Source: Bacteroides congonensis
Lineage (GTDB): Bacteria; Bacteroidota; Bacteroidia; Bacteroidales; Bacteroidaceae
Reading direction: 5' to 3'
Assembly: GCF_900130125.1 (NCBI RefSeq)
Contig: NZ_FQXY01000006.1
Span: 1-64,000, forward strand
Length of the DNA stretch: 64,000 bases
The notes below the pieces were generated by a model. The model made no database searches. It worked only from the letters and a program-made list of their open reading frames with translations, and had not been told where the DNA came from. The first letter of the stretch is position 1. Each line of letters begins with the position of its first letter. A program made the translations under genes and the position numbers. This document shows positions 54,673 to 63,511 of this stretch, piece after piece.

Positions 54673-55296
54673 ATGGAATTCAAGTCACTCAAAAACATCG
54701 AATCATCATTCAGGCAGATACGCCTGTTCGGTATCGTCTTCCTCTCGCTGTGCGCCGTGATAACGGTATGGAGCGTGTGGAGTTCCTACCGCTTCGCGGA
54801 GCGGCAGCGTGAAAAGATCTATGTGCTGGATAACGGCAAGTCGCTGATGCTGGCACTCTCGCAGGACTTGTCGCAGAACCGTCCGGCGGAAGCGAGGGAG
54901 CATGTGCGCCGCTTTCACGAACTGTTCTTTACGCTCTCGCCCGAAAAGAGCGCGATAGAACACAACGTGAAGCGTGCGTTGCTGCTGGCGGACAAGAGCG
55001 TGTACAACTACTATTCGGACTTCGCCGAGAAGGGGTACTACAACCGCATCATCGCCGGGAACATCAACCAAGTGCTGAAGGTGGACAGCGTGGTGTGCGA
55101 CTTCAACGGCTATCCCTACCGCGCCGTAACCTACGCCACGCAGAAAATCATCCGGCAGAGCAACGTCACCGAGCGCAGCCTCGTAACCACGTGCCGCCTC
55201 TTGAACTCGTCCCGTTCGGACGACAACCCGAACGGGTTCACCATCGAGGGATTCACCATCATCGAGAATAAGGATTTACAAACCATCAAACGCTAA
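54673..55296 (+). CDS. traK: TraK, VirB8-like
   Basis: 207 residues. One N-terminal membrane segment (about 18-38) and a periplasmic NTF2-like domain, the VirB8 layout (LVTTCRLLNS, NPNGFTIEGFTIIENKDL). Five bases before traL. Confidence 0.85.
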   Translation: MEFKSLKNIESSFRQIRLFGIVFLSLCAVITVWSVWSSYRFAERQREKIYVLDNGKSLMLALSQDLSQNRPAEAREHVRRFHELFFTLSPEKSAIEHNVKRALLLADKSVYNYYSDFAEKGYYNRIIAGNINQVLKVDSVVCDFNGYPYRAVTYATQKIIRQSNVTERSLVTTCRLLNSSRSDDNPNGFTIEGFTIIENKDLQTIKR

Positions 55297-55301
55297 CAGG
55301 C

Positions 55302-55610
55302 ATGAAAGGAATCGGAAAATCACTGTGGGGAGCCTATTGGAAACTCCACGACAAAAAGAAAATGCTGGAGGCAAGGCTCAAGGGCTATCTGGACGGCTTG
55401 CCGCCGAAGACACGCAGACGCATCGTGCTGGCAATGCTCGCCGCATTCGCCGCGCTTGCCCTCTACACCTTCGGCAAAGCCGTCCATGACATCGGCAGGA
55501 ATGACGGCAGCCGGATGGAGATAGACCATGCCGGACAGGTGGAACTGTCCGTGAAGCCGGATAACAATCACAACGTAACACCTTATTTATATGGAACAGA
55601 CGAAGAATGA
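55302..55610 (+). CDS. traL: TraL, DUF3989
   Basis: 102 residues. A basic N-terminus, one membrane segment (about 46-65, IVLAMLAAFAALALYTFG) and a short periplasmic tail. Overlaps traM by 20 bp. Role unknown; essential or helper part of the channel by position. Confidence 0.8.
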   Translation: MKGIGKSLWGAYWKLHDKKKMLEARLKGYLDGLPPKTRRRIVLAMLAAFAALALYTFGKAVHDIGRNDGSRMEIDHAGQVELSVKPDNNHNVTPYLYGTDEE

Positions 55611-56937
55611 ACCCAAGAACGAAAACAAGGCGGTTCCCGGCAACGACAAGCCGAAGAAGGAGCGCAAGCCGCAGACCGAAGCCCAACGGCTGAAACGTCA
55701 GAAAATGATAGTGCTGCCCGCGATGGTGCTGGTATTCATCGGGGCGATGTGGCTGATATTCGCCCCGTCCTCCGGCAAGGAGCAGGATCCGGGAACAAGC
55801 GGCTACAACATCGAGATGCCCGATGCGGACAAGGAGAACCGCCGGATTATCGGTGACAAGGCGAAAGCCTACGAGCAGGGGGCAATGGAGGAACGGCAGG
55901 AGAACCGCAGCCGCGCCATGCAGCAGTTGGGCGACCTGTTCGACCGCGAAACGGCGGAAGCGGACGGTGGCAGCGACTTCGACCTTGCCAATCCCGGCGG
56001 AACGGAAGAGGCGGTGAAGCCCGCACCGAAGACCATCCAGTCCTCGGCAGCCGCCTACCGCGACCTCAATGCCACACTCGGCAACTTCTACGAGCAGCCG
56101 AAGAACGACAATGCGGAGATGGACGAACTGCTGGAACGCATCGCCACGCTCGAATCCGAACTGGAAAGCGGAAAAGAGAGAAGCTCCACGATGGACGAGC
56201 AGGTGGCACTCATGGAAAAATCCTACGAGCTGGCGGCGAAGTACATGGGCGGTCAGAACGGCACGCAGGCGGCGGGACAGACCGCAGAGCCGTCCCCCGT
56301 GCAGAAAACCGGAAAGAACACGGCAAAACCCGTCAGGCAAGTGACGCATCAAGTGGTGTCCTCGCTCGGACAACCCATGAGCAATGCCGAATTTGTCGCT
56401 TCCTTCTCGCAGGAACGCAACCGCAGTTTCAACACGGCGGTGGGCGTCACGACCGTATCGGACAGGAACACCATACCGGCATGTGTCTATGGGGCGCAGA
56501 GCGTGACGGACGGGCAGGCGGTCAGGTTGCGGCTGTTGGAAGCGATGGCGGTGGCAGACCGGATCATTCCCCATAATGCAGTGGTGGTCGGCGCAGCCAA
56601 GATTCAGGGTGAACGGCTCGGCATTGAAATCACCTCTCTGGAACACGACGGTACGGTTATCCCGGTGGAGTTGGAGGTCTATGACACGGACGGGCAGCCC
56701 GGCATATTCATCCCCAACTCGATGGAGATGAACGCCGTCAGGGAGGTTGCCGCCAACATGGGCGGCTCACTCGGCAGCAGCATCAACATCTCCACCAATG
56801 CCGGGGCGCAGCTCGCCTCCGACTTGGGCAAGGGGCTGATACAAGGCACGAGCCAGTATATAGCCAAGAAGATGCGCACCGTCAAAGTGCATCTGAAAGC
56901 CGGGTACAGGGTCATGCTCTATCAGGGAGTGAATTAA
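55591..56937 (+). CDS. traM: TraM, VirB10-like channel protein
   Basis: 448 residues. A Lys/Glu-rich cytoplasmic start, a membrane segment (about 43-62), a coiled linker (about 80-250) and a C-terminal beta-barrel-like domain (IPACVYGAQSVTDGQAVRLRLLEAMAVADRIIPHNAVVVGAAKIQG). That arrangement is VirB10. Spans from inner to outer membrane. Confidence 0.85.
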   Translation: MEQTKNEPKNENKAVPGNDKPKKERKPQTEAQRLKRQKMIVLPAMVLVFIGAMWLIFAPSSGKEQDPGTSGYNIEMPDADKENRRIIGDKAKAYEQGAMEERQENRSRAMQQLGDLFDRETAEADGGSDFDLANPGGTEEAVKPAPKTIQSSAAAYRDLNATLGNFYEQPKNDNAEMDELLERIATLESELESGKERSSTMDEQVALMEKSYELAAKYMGGQNGTQAAGQTAEPSPVQKTGKNTAKPVRQVTHQVVSSLGQPMSNAEFVASFSQERNRSFNTAVGVTTVSDRNTIPACVYGAQSVTDGQAVRLRLLEAMAVADRIIPHNAVVVGAAKIQGERLGIEITSLEHDGTVIPVELEVYDTDGQPGIFIPNSMEMNAVREVAANMGGSLGSSINISTNAGAQLASDLGKGLIQGTSQYIAKKMRTVKVHLKAGYRVMLYQGVN

Positions 56938-56981
56938 GGAAACAATCAAATTTTTATTTACCACTAAAAATCCAAAGTAAA

Positions 56982-57968
56982 ATGAAAAAAGTAATCATGA
57001 TGTTTGCCCTCGCTATGGGCATCGCAACTGCCAACGCGCAGGAAAACGTAACCGTTGAAACGACCAACGGAAGTGACCAACCGACCTTGACAAAGGAGGT
57101 CTATCCGCAGAAGGAGGCGGACGGCGACCTGTATCACGGTCTGACGAGAAAGCTGGGCTTTGACCGTATGGTTCCCCCGCACGGCTTGGAAGTGACCTAC
57201 GACAAGACCGTGCATGTCATCTTCCCGGCGGAGGTGCGCTATGTCGATTTAGGCTCTCCCGACCTGATCGCGGGCAAAGCCGACGGAGCGGAGAACGTCA
57301 TCCGTGTGAAGGCAACCGTGAGGAACTTCCCGAACGAAACCAACATGTCCGTAATCACGGAGGACGGGAGTTTCTACACTTTCAACGTGAAGTACGCCGC
57401 CGAGCCGCTGCTGCTCAACGTGGAGATGTGCGACTTCATCCATGACGGCGAGGCGGTGAACCGTCCGAACAACGCGCAGGAAATCTACCTGAAAGAGCTG
57501 GGCAGCGAAAGCCCGATGCTGGTGCGCCTTATCATGAAGTCCATCCACAAGCAGAACAAGCGTGAGGTGAAGCATATCGGCTGCAAGCGTTTCGGCATCC
57601 AGTACCTTCTGAAAGGCATCTACACGCACAACGGGCTTCTGTATTTCCACACGGAAATCAGGAACCAGAGCAACGTGCCTTTCGATGTGGACTACATCAC
57701 GTGGAAAATCGTGGATAAGAAGGTGGCGAAGCGTACCGCCGTGCAGGAGCGTATCATCCTGCCGCTCCGCGCGCAGAACTACGCCACGCTCGTGCCGGGC
57801 AAAAAAAGCGAACGCACGGTCTTCACGATGGCGAAGTTCACCATCCCCGACGGCAAGTGCCTCGTGGTGGAACTGAACGAGAAGAACGGCGGCCGCCACC
57901 AGTCCTTCGTGATCGAGAATGAGGACTTGGTGCGCGCCAATACCATCAACGAACTCCAAGTGCGCTGA
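56982..57968 (+). CDS. traN: TraN, DUF4138, VirB9-like
   Basis: 328 residues with a signal peptide (about 1-18). Beta-rich throughout, with KTVHVIFPAEVRYVDLGSPDL near residue 70, the motif by which DUF4138 proteins are known. It is the probable outer-membrane partner of TraM. The motif CCACTAAAAATCCAAAG (56961-56977) precedes the start by four bases. Confidence 0.86.
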   Translation: MKKVIMMFALAMGIATANAQENVTVETTNGSDQPTLTKEVYPQKEADGDLYHGLTRKLGFDRMVPPHGLEVTYDKTVHVIFPAEVRYVDLGSPDLIAGKADGAENVIRVKATVRNFPNETNMSVITEDGSFYTFNVKYAAEPLLLNVEMCDFIHDGEAVNRPNNAQEIYLKELGSESPMLVRLIMKSIHKQNKREVKHIGCKRFGIQYLLKGIYTHNGLLYFHTEIRNQSNVPFDVDYITWKIVDKKVAKRTAVQERIILPLRAQNYATLVPGKKSERTVFTMAKFTIPDGKCLVVELNEKNGGRHQSFVIENEDLVRANTINELQVR

Positions 57969-57970
57969 CC

Positions 57971-58546
57971 ATGAGAAAGTACATCGCAATAATCATAGCG
58001 TCGCTTGCCCTGTTCGCAGGGCAGGCGCACGCCCAGCGATGCCTGCCGAAGATGCAGGGCATCGAAATCAAGGCGAACATGGCGGACGGCTTCAAGCCCG
58101 GCGGCAACGACGGGGGGTACAGCTTCGGGGCGGCTTTCTCCACCTACACGAAGAAGGGGAACAAATGGGTGTTCGGAGGGGAGTATCTCCTGAAAAAGAA
58201 CCCCTACAAGGACACCGCCATACCTGTGGCGCAGTTCACGGCGGAGGGCTGCTACTATTTCAAGATACTTTCCGATGCCCGTAAAATCGTGTTCGTCTAT
58301 GCGGGGGCTTCGGCTCTTGCCGGGTATGAATCGGTGAATTGGGGCGAAAAGATGCTGCATGACGGTTCGACACTGCATGATCGGGACGCCTTCATCTATG
58401 GCGGTGCGCTGACGCTTGATGTGGAGTTTTACGTGGCTGACCGTATCGCCCTGCTCGCCAACCTCCGGGAGCGTTGCCTGTGGGGTGGCGACACAAAGAA
58501 GTTCCATACCCAATTCGGGCTGGGCATCAAGTTCGTCATCAACTGA
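57971..58546 (+). CDS. traO: TraO, conjugation protein
   Basis: 191 residues with a signal peptide (about 1-22, ending AHA-Q). Aromatic-rich beta segments such as KWVFGGEYLLKKNPY and AFIYGGALTLDVEFYVADR suggest an eight-strand outer-membrane barrel. Two bases after traN. Function unknown. Confidence 0.82.
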   Translation: MRKYIAIIIASLALFAGQAHAQRCLPKMQGIEIKANMADGFKPGGNDGGYSFGAAFSTYTKKGNKWVFGGEYLLKKNPYKDTAIPVAQFTAEGCYYFKILSDARKIVFVYAGASALAGYESVNWGEKMLHDGSTLHDRDAFIYGGALTLDVEFYVADRIALLANLRERCLWGGDTKKFHTQFGLGIKFVIN

Positions 58547-58556
58547 CACACGCCGC

Positions 58557-59459
58557 ATGGAAGGGACCAATATAGACGCCATGAGGCAAATATCCCTCGC
58601 GGACTTTCTCGCACGGTTGGGACATGAGCCTGTCCGAAGGAGCGGAAACGAATTTTGGTATCGTGCGCCGTACCGCAATGAGCGCACGCCCTCTTTCCGT
58701 GTGAACGTGGCGAAACGGCTCTGGTACGACTTCGGCTTGGGCAAGGGCGGTGATATCTTCACGCTTGCCGGGGAGTTTGCACGAAGCGGTGACTTCATGG
58801 CGCAGGCAAGATTCATAGCGGAAACTGTGCGTATGCCATTTGTCGCAGCGGAAAAGCCGTTGTTCCTGCCGGAACCGTCCGAACCTGCCTTTGAGGGAGT
58901 GGAAGCCGTCCCGCTGCTCCGCTCACCACTGACGGACTATCTGGCGGAACGGGGCATCCCTTATGCCGTTGCATCCCGCCACTGCTGCCGCCTGAACTAC
59001 GGCGTGCGTGGAAAGCGGTATTTCGCAGTTGGCTTTCCGAACGTGGCTGGCGGCTATGAAATCCGGAGCCGTTATTTCAAGGGATGCGTGCCGCCGAAAG
59101 ATGTGTCGCTGGTCAAGGCGGAAGGCTTTTTGACTGACGTGTGCAGTGTATTTGAGGGCTTCATGGACTTTCTGTCCGCTGCTGCACTCGGCATAGGCGG
59201 CAATGGCGACAGCCTTGTGCTGAACTCCGTCGCCAACGTGGGTAAGGCGGTGAAACACTTAGACGGGTACGGGCGCATCGACTGCTTCCTCGATCGTGAC
59301 GACGCCGGGCGGAGGACGCTGGAAGCCCTCAAAGGACACTACGGCGGACGTGTCTGTGACCGTTCCGCATTCTATGACGGTTGCAAGGACTTGAACGAGT
59401 ATCTGCAACTGACAGCAAAAAAAGAAATGAACAATAACTTAAAAATCAAAGGACAATGA
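58557..59459 (+). CDS. traP: TraP, DnaG-type primase
   Basis: 300 residues from ATG 58557. An N-terminal CHC2-like fold (YRAPYRNERTPSFRVN) where the usual zinc Cys/His ligands are missing, then a TOPRIM domain with SVFEGFMDFLSA (Glu) and DCFLDRDDAGR (Asp pair). It probably primes DNA synthesis in the recipient. Overlaps traQ by four bases. Confidence 0.85.
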   Translation: MEGTNIDAMRQISLADFLARLGHEPVRRSGNEFWYRAPYRNERTPSFRVNVAKRLWYDFGLGKGGDIFTLAGEFARSGDFMAQARFIAETVRMPFVAAEKPLFLPEPSEPAFEGVEAVPLLRSPLTDYLAERGIPYAVASRHCCRLNYGVRGKRYFAVGFPNVAGGYEIRSRYFKGCVPPKDVSLVKAEGFLTDVCSVFEGFMDFLSAAALGIGGNGDSLVLNSVANVGKAVKHLDGYGRIDCFLDRDDAGRRTLEALKGHYGGRVCDRSAFYDGCKDLNEYLQLTAKKEMNNNLKIKGQ

Positions 59460-59959
59460 ACATACTGAACAACAAAAACAAGAGAACATCCATCTTCAAG
59501 GCGTTGGCACTCTGCCTGTTCGCCGCCGTGTCGCTCACGCTCGCATCGTGTGACGATGACATGGACATCCAGCAATCCTATCCCTTCACGGTAGAAACCA
59601 TGCCCGTGCCGAACAAGGTCACAAAGGGGCAGACGGTGGAAATCCGCTGTGAACTGAAAAGGACGGGCGATTACGCCAACACGCTCTACACCATCCGGTA
59701 TTTCCAGTTCGAGGGGGAAGGCACGCTGAAAATGGCGAGCGGCATCACTTTTCTGCCCAACGACCGCTACCTGCTCGAAAACGAAAAGTTCCGCCTGTAC
59801 TACACGGCAGAGGGCGACGAGGCGCACAACTTTATCGTGGTGGTGGAGGACAATTTCAAAAATTCCTACGAATTGGAATTTGACTTCAACAACCGGAACG
59901 TGAAGGACGACATTCAGACCGTCATCCCCATAGGCAATTACAAACCTCTGCCAAGATGA
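59456..59959 (+). CDS. traQ: TraQ, DUF3872 lipoprotein
   Basis: 167 residues. Signal segment with lipobox LASC, then one or two immunoglobulin-like beta domains (TVEIRCELKRTGDY, FIVVVEDNFKNSYELEFDF). Overlaps traP by four bases and the lysozyme gene by four. By position TraQ. Confidence 0.84.
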   Translation: MNILNNKNKRTSIFKALALCLFAAVSLTLASCDDDMDIQQSYPFTVETMPVPNKVTKGQTVEIRCELKRTGDYANTLYTIRYFQFEGEGTLKMASGITFLPNDRYLLENEKFRLYYTAEGDEAHNFIVVVEDNFKNSYELEFDFNNRNVKDDIQTVIPIGNYKPLPR

Positions 59960-60483
59960 TGCGTGTATTCATGGCTATCTTCTGTTCGCTGCTGGCAGTC
60001 TGCTCCGTGTCCGCACGGGACAGCCGTCAGAAGGGGACGGACGGGCAGGCGGCAATCTACCGCCTGCCGCCTTTCGAGCGGGCGGTTCGCTGTACGAAGT
60101 ATTTTGAGGGCTGGCACTCGGAGAAACACCATCCATACGTGGGCTGGGGTCACCGGTTGCAGCCGGGGGAAAGGTATTCGGCACGTACCATGACGAAACG
60201 GCAGGCGGACGTTCTCCTGCGGAAAGACTTGCGGAAGTTCTGCGCCATGTTCCGCAAGTTCGGGCGTGACAGTCTGCTCCTTGCCACGCTCGCCTACAAT
60301 GTCGGTCCATACCGGCTTTTGGGGAGCGGGAAGATACCCAAAAGCACGCTGATCCGAAAATTGGAGGCGGGCGACAGGAACATTTACCGGGAATATATCG
60401 CTTTCTGCAACTACAAGAGGAAACGGCACGCCATGCTGCTCAAACGGAGAAAGGCGGAGTTTGCACTGCTGTACATTCCGTAA
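59956..60483 (+). CDS. Lysozyme-like peptidoglycan hydrolase of the tra operon
   Basis: 175 residues with a signal peptide (about 1-20). GH24-like core: KYFEGWHSEKHHPYVGWGHRLQPG then LATLAYNVGPYRLL. The catalytic Glu is in FEG, but the usual Asp nine residues on and the Thr of the T4-type triad are replaced (EKHHPYVGWGH). It opens the cell wall for the channel. Final gene of the tra operon, ended by a perfect 15-bp terminator. Confidence 0.82.
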   Translation: MMRVFMAIFCSLLAVCSVSARDSRQKGTDGQAAIYRLPPFERAVRCTKYFEGWHSEKHHPYVGWGHRLQPGERYSARTMTKRQADVLLRKDLRKFCAMFRKFGRDSLLLATLAYNVGPYRLLGSGKIPKSTLIRKLEAGDRNIYREYIAFCNYKRKRHAMLLKRRKAEFALLYIP

Positions 60484-60504
60484 CATGGCAAATGCCTGAC
60501 AAAT

Positions 60505-60540
60505 GAAACTCCGATGAAGCCGCAACTTCATCGGAGTTTC
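60505..60540. terminator. Terminator of the tra operon
   Basis: GAAACTCCGATGAAG (60505-60519) and CTTCATCGGAGTTTC (60526-60540) form a perfect 15-bp stem with loop CCGCAA. Serves both the tra operon and the convergent minus-strand gene. Confidence 0.85.
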
Positions 60541-60546
60541 CGCTTT

Positions 60547-60768
60547 TCATACATTCGGGATTTTTCCTTTGCCGATTACTTCACCATCCCTGCAATGCTC
60601 TATGATGCCGGGCGAAAATCCCATCTCCCCGATTGCGATGTGCCGGATATACTCCGCATATTCCTGACCTTGAAAATTCCTCCCCGTAAGGTTTTTGAAA
60701 ATCATCCTTATGCTTGTTCCGTCATCGCTGTACAGGATGATTTTTCCGTTCTGTCTGATTTCTTCCAT
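60547..60768 (-). CDS. Small hypothetical protein
   Basis: 73 residues, soluble, with KIILYSDDGTSIRMIFKNLTGRNF near the start. I do not recognise the family. Placed between the tra operon terminator and the minus-strand accessory cluster, in a position where CTnDOT-type elements carry small unknown genes. Confidence 0.55.
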   Translation of the reverse strand: MEEIRQNGKIILYSDDGTSIRMIFKNLTGRNFQGQEYAEYIRHIAIGEMGFSPGIIEHCRDGEVIGKGKIPNV

Positions 60769-60822
60769 GATTGAAACTTGTTTTTGTGAATACTATCGTA
60801 GATTGGGACAGCGGTTTCTTTG

Positions 60823-60880
60823 CTACTTTCTTTGTCCGCCATCATGCTCACCGAAAGAAAGTAGGGCGGCTTTCGCCGCC
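60823..60880. repeat. Inverted repeats between small genes
   Basis: CTACTTTCTTT (60823-60833) pairs perfectly with AAAGAAAGTAG (60854-60864), and GGCGGC/GCCGCC (60865-60870, 60875-60880) forms a second tight stem. On the minus strand the GC stem is followed shortly by a T-rich stretch, so it probably terminates the 61194-60886 gene. Confidence 0.6.
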
Positions 60881-60885
60881 GCCAC

Positions 60886-61194
60886 TCAAAAACGGGTGTA
60901 GAGTCCCGTTACCATCGTGAACATTTCTTCCAGCATATCGCAGTATATGCCCTCGTGCGTTTCGATGTCCTTCGTCTTGCACTCGAATGTCTTTTTACTG
61001 AACGTTTTGCGGTAGAAACGCATATTGTAGAGGTCTAATCCTGCATCGTAGATGATGTCAAGGCGGTTTGCGCTCGTCTTGTTCCTCGCAAGGCTCATGC
61101 GCAATCCGTTACCCATGTCTATAAAGTCCTTGCTTCCCGTCATGGCGGCAAAGCGTCTGCCGCCTATCTGCTCTAAAATCGTCTTTGCTATCAT
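60886..61194 (-). CDS. Conserved hypothetical protein of the element
   Basis: 102 residues. Pattern IGGRRFAAMTGSKDFIDMGNGLRMSLARNKTSANRLDI is seen in a small family next to PcfJ genes in Bacteroides elements. No catalytic motif. Last gene of the right-hand minus-strand cluster. Possibly a phage or plasmid accessory factor. Confidence 0.6.
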   Translation of the reverse strand: MIAKTILEQIGGRRFAAMTGSKDFIDMGNGLRMSLARNKTSANRLDIIYDAGLDLYNMRFYRKTFSKKTFECKTKDIETHEGIYCDMLEEMFTMVTGLYTRF

Positions 61195-61239
61195 GCTTTT
61201 CTTGGTTTTAGGTTGGCGGTGCGGACACCGCCAACTGGT

Positions 61240-61485
61240 TTAACATTCTGTTATCTCGGCAATGGGTGTGTTTCGTTTCAACCATTCCATCAGGCACTCC
61301 ATATTGTACTCGCTTGTGATGACTGCCGTATGGCTGTTGATGGCGGTAAACCTGCTACTTTCATAGTCATCTATCCACCCTTTTAGGGTATCAACTCCCC
61401 ACGCTTCGGCATCGTCAAAGATACCGTCCAATACCGTAATAGGCTCGCTGAACTTCACTATCAGCGTTTGATAGGCTGCGTTCAT
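61240..61485 (-). CDS. Small hypothetical protein
   Basis: 81 residues from ATG 61485; the frame is open further but that would overlap two real genes. Acidic and soluble (ITVLDGIFDDAEAWGVDTLKGWIDDYESSRF). Overlaps the next upstream gene by four bases (ATGA), so translated with it. Function unknown. Confidence 0.55.
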   Translation of the reverse strand: MNAAYQTLIVKFSEPITVLDGIFDDAEAWGVDTLKGWIDDYESSRFTAINSHTAVITSEYNMECLMEWLKRNTPIAEITEC

Positions 61486-61721
61486 CGGTTGTCCTCCTTC
61501 CCTTCCTTTGCCGTGAGCCACTTGTCCCGTGCGGCTCGGCACTCGTCCAACGTGGGTTTTACACAAGAGAACAACTCTCCGTCTGTGGGGTGGCGGTAGT
61601 CGTACTGCACAAGTGTCCGCTTGCGTCTGCCGATACCTAATTGGAAACGCTCGTATTTTTCCGTACCTGCTTCGGTGCAGGTGCTTGCTCCGTTGATGGT
61701 CATCCGTGTTGCCATAATCAT
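61482..61721 (-). CDS. DUF3873-like small protein
   Basis: 79 residues. Pattern MTINGASTCTEAGTEKYERFQLG fits DUF3873 as I recall it, a family limited to Bacteroidetes mobile elements. Start could be the first or third codon (MIMATRM). One base downstream of the preceding gene's stop. Confidence 0.6.
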   Translation of the reverse strand: MIMATRMTINGASTCTEAGTEKYERFQLGIGRRKRTLVQYDYRHPTDGELFSCVKPTLDECRAARDKWLTAKEGKEDNR

Positions 61722-61925
61722 CTATTTTTGAATGAATTTTTCTAAATACTTTTCCTGCACTCCGAGTGCTTCCGCATAGACACTCAATTGGGCTGCATAA
61801 CGGGTACGGTAGTAGCTTCTCTCCATTTCGTTCTTGGATAATCCGATATGCGCCCTTATATCGTTCAAATGCCTTTTGACGATATACTTGTAGCAATGAA
61901 GTTTCCTCTTTCTGTCCATAATCAT
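61722..61925 (-). CDS. Small basic hypothetical protein
   Basis: 67 residues, strongly basic and helical (KRKLHCYKYIVKRHLNDIRAHIGLSKNEMERSYY), suited to nucleic-acid binding. No family recognised. Tightly packed between its neighbours. Confidence 0.55.
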   Translation of the reverse strand: MIMDRKRKLHCYKYIVKRHLNDIRAHIGLSKNEMERSYYRTRYAAQLSVYAEALGVQEKYLEKFIQK

Positions 61926-61937
61926 ATTCTTTATCTG

Positions 61938-62195
61938 TTAGAAATGCACTGACAACACTCTGTTTTTCATCACCATTTCGGGGGCGCTCGTGTAGCGTTG
62001 ATGCAGGTAGAAATGGTGGGAGCCGAAGCCGTAAAGGAAAAACCTGTCAAGTTCGTGCTTCTCGGCAAAGTCCTTTACACTCTGTCTTAACTGCTCCTCA
62101 CTCGTTGCAAGAGTGAGGAGGTTCACAAATTCAAGGAACATCGTGGGGATTTTATCGTCCCACAGACAAATCATGCTTTCAATTCTTACTTCCAT
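61938..62195 (-). CDS. Small hypothetical protein
   Basis: 85 residues, helical N-terminus, C-terminus with FFLYGFGSHHFYLHQRY. No family recognised. 24 bp after the PcfJ-like gene on the minus strand and likely in one operon. Confidence 0.55.
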   Translation of the reverse strand: MEVRIESMICLWDDKIPTMFLEFVNLLTLATSEEQLRQSVKDFAEKHELDRFFLYGFGSHHFYLHQRYTSAPEMVMKNRVLSVHF

Positions 62196-62219
62196 ACTAT
62201 TGGGTATTATAGGTTGATA

Positions 62220-63509
62220 CTATGCCGCTTCCATCCGCTGGCGGATAAGGTTCACGTTGCTGTTCACAAGGTTTACAATGCGGTCGTGGTACTCGGTATT
62301 GGAATTGTGCAAGCCACGACTTTGCACCACCTCCAATGTCTTCAAGGAAACCTCCACCGTTTCTATGCGCTTGCCGTCAATGGTGGCGGATAGGATAAGG
62401 GAGTTCTTTTCAAGGAAATAGGAGTTGGAAAACACGCAATGGTGCAGTTCCGTCCCTTCCGCTGCAAACTCCGCCACGCTCTCCAACACACGCACCTGCA
62501 AAGTGCCGTCCGTAAAGGCAATGCCGAAGAATATGCCTTTGAGTTTGCGGTATGCCTTCTCGTGTTTCTTCGCTTGGCGGATGCGTTCCTCCAACTTCTT
62601 GCGCTCTATCTCCTTGTTGCGCTTGTGCATAAGTCTGTCGTGTTCGGCTTTGAGGTCGGAGGGACAGACGTACTTCGGGCTGTTCGTGTCCTTGCCGAAA
62701 TGACGCAGGAGGTCTATGGTGTCACGCCACATGGAGCCGTCCGAAATGGTGTAACCGTTACGGATACATATCTTTATGGATGCCCAATACCTCTCTATGT
62801 CAAAGGAACTGCGGATGTAGTGGCGCAACATGGGATATTGCCCTGCCTTCAACAGCGTTTCGGCTCGGCTGTCGGAAAGGATAGCCGTGAAAAGGTCGTA
62901 AGGCAGTATGTTGTGGTATTCGCCATTGAAGCCGTTGCGTTTCAGTTCGGGTATGAAACGCTGTCGGGGATAGGTGCAGACGGGGTTTATATCGTATGCA
63001 CGGAGTTTGTTGTTCTTGCGTACCTCCATGTCGCTGTATTCCGCCCATAGGTCGTAGTAAAGTATGGACATTCCTCGCAGTCGGGCGACAGTGACGGTTG
63101 TGCCTTTGGGCGAAATCCACCTTTGCACCACTTCATAAATGGAATACCCGGCTGCCTGCCCTGCCTTGTATCGGGATTTGACGAAGAAGAAGCGTATCAC
63201 TTGGTACTGCTTGCAGGTGGTGATGATGCAGAAATACTCGTTCTCGTTGAAAACCCTCTTTCGGGTGCGCAACGCTTCCAGCTCCATTCCGCAATGTGGG
63301 CAGGTGCATCCGCAAACGGTGTCCGCAAGGTCGTGTTCACTTTTCCATGAATGTCCGCACTCGGTGCAGATGTTCGTGCCGTCCGCCCTCTTGATGGCGT
63401 AATGCTTGAAGCAATGACGGAAAGCGTATGCCCTCTGTGTGGCGGTCAATTTGGGCAGTCGCTCGCTTAATCGTGCGACTTCCTGCTGTATGGGTGTTCT
63501 CGGTTTCAT
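62220..63509 (-). CDS. PcfJ-like protein
   Basis: 429 residues from ATG 63509. N-terminal zinc finger region with CTECGHSW and CGCTCPHCGMEL, and the C-terminal part with AEGTELHHCVFSNSYF and ILSATIDGKRIETVEVSL, typical of PcfJ. PcfJ-like proteins accompany conjugation genes in Gram-positives and Bacteroides; their job is unclear. Two bp after the pcfK-like gene. Confidence 0.82.
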   Translation of the reverse strand: MKPRTPIQQEVARLSERLPKLTATQRAYAFRHCFKHYAIKRADGTNICTECGHSWKSEHDLADTVCGCTCPHCGMELEALRTRKRVFNENEYFCIITTCKQYQVIRFFFVKSRYKAGQAAGYSIYEVVQRWISPKGTTVTVARLRGMSILYYDLWAEYSDMEVRKNNKLRAYDINPVCTYPRQRFIPELKRNGFNGEYHNILPYDLFTAILSDSRAETLLKAGQYPMLRHYIRSSFDIERYWASIKICIRNGYTISDGSMWRDTIDLLRHFGKDTNSPKYVCPSDLKAEHDRLMHKRNKEIERKKLEERIRQAKKHEKAYRKLKGIFFGIAFTDGTLQVRVLESVAEFAAEGTELHHCVFSNSYFLEKNSLILSATIDGKRIETVEVSLKTLEVVQSRGLHNSNTEYHDRIVNLVNSNVNLIRQRMEAA

Positions 63510-63511
63510 AA

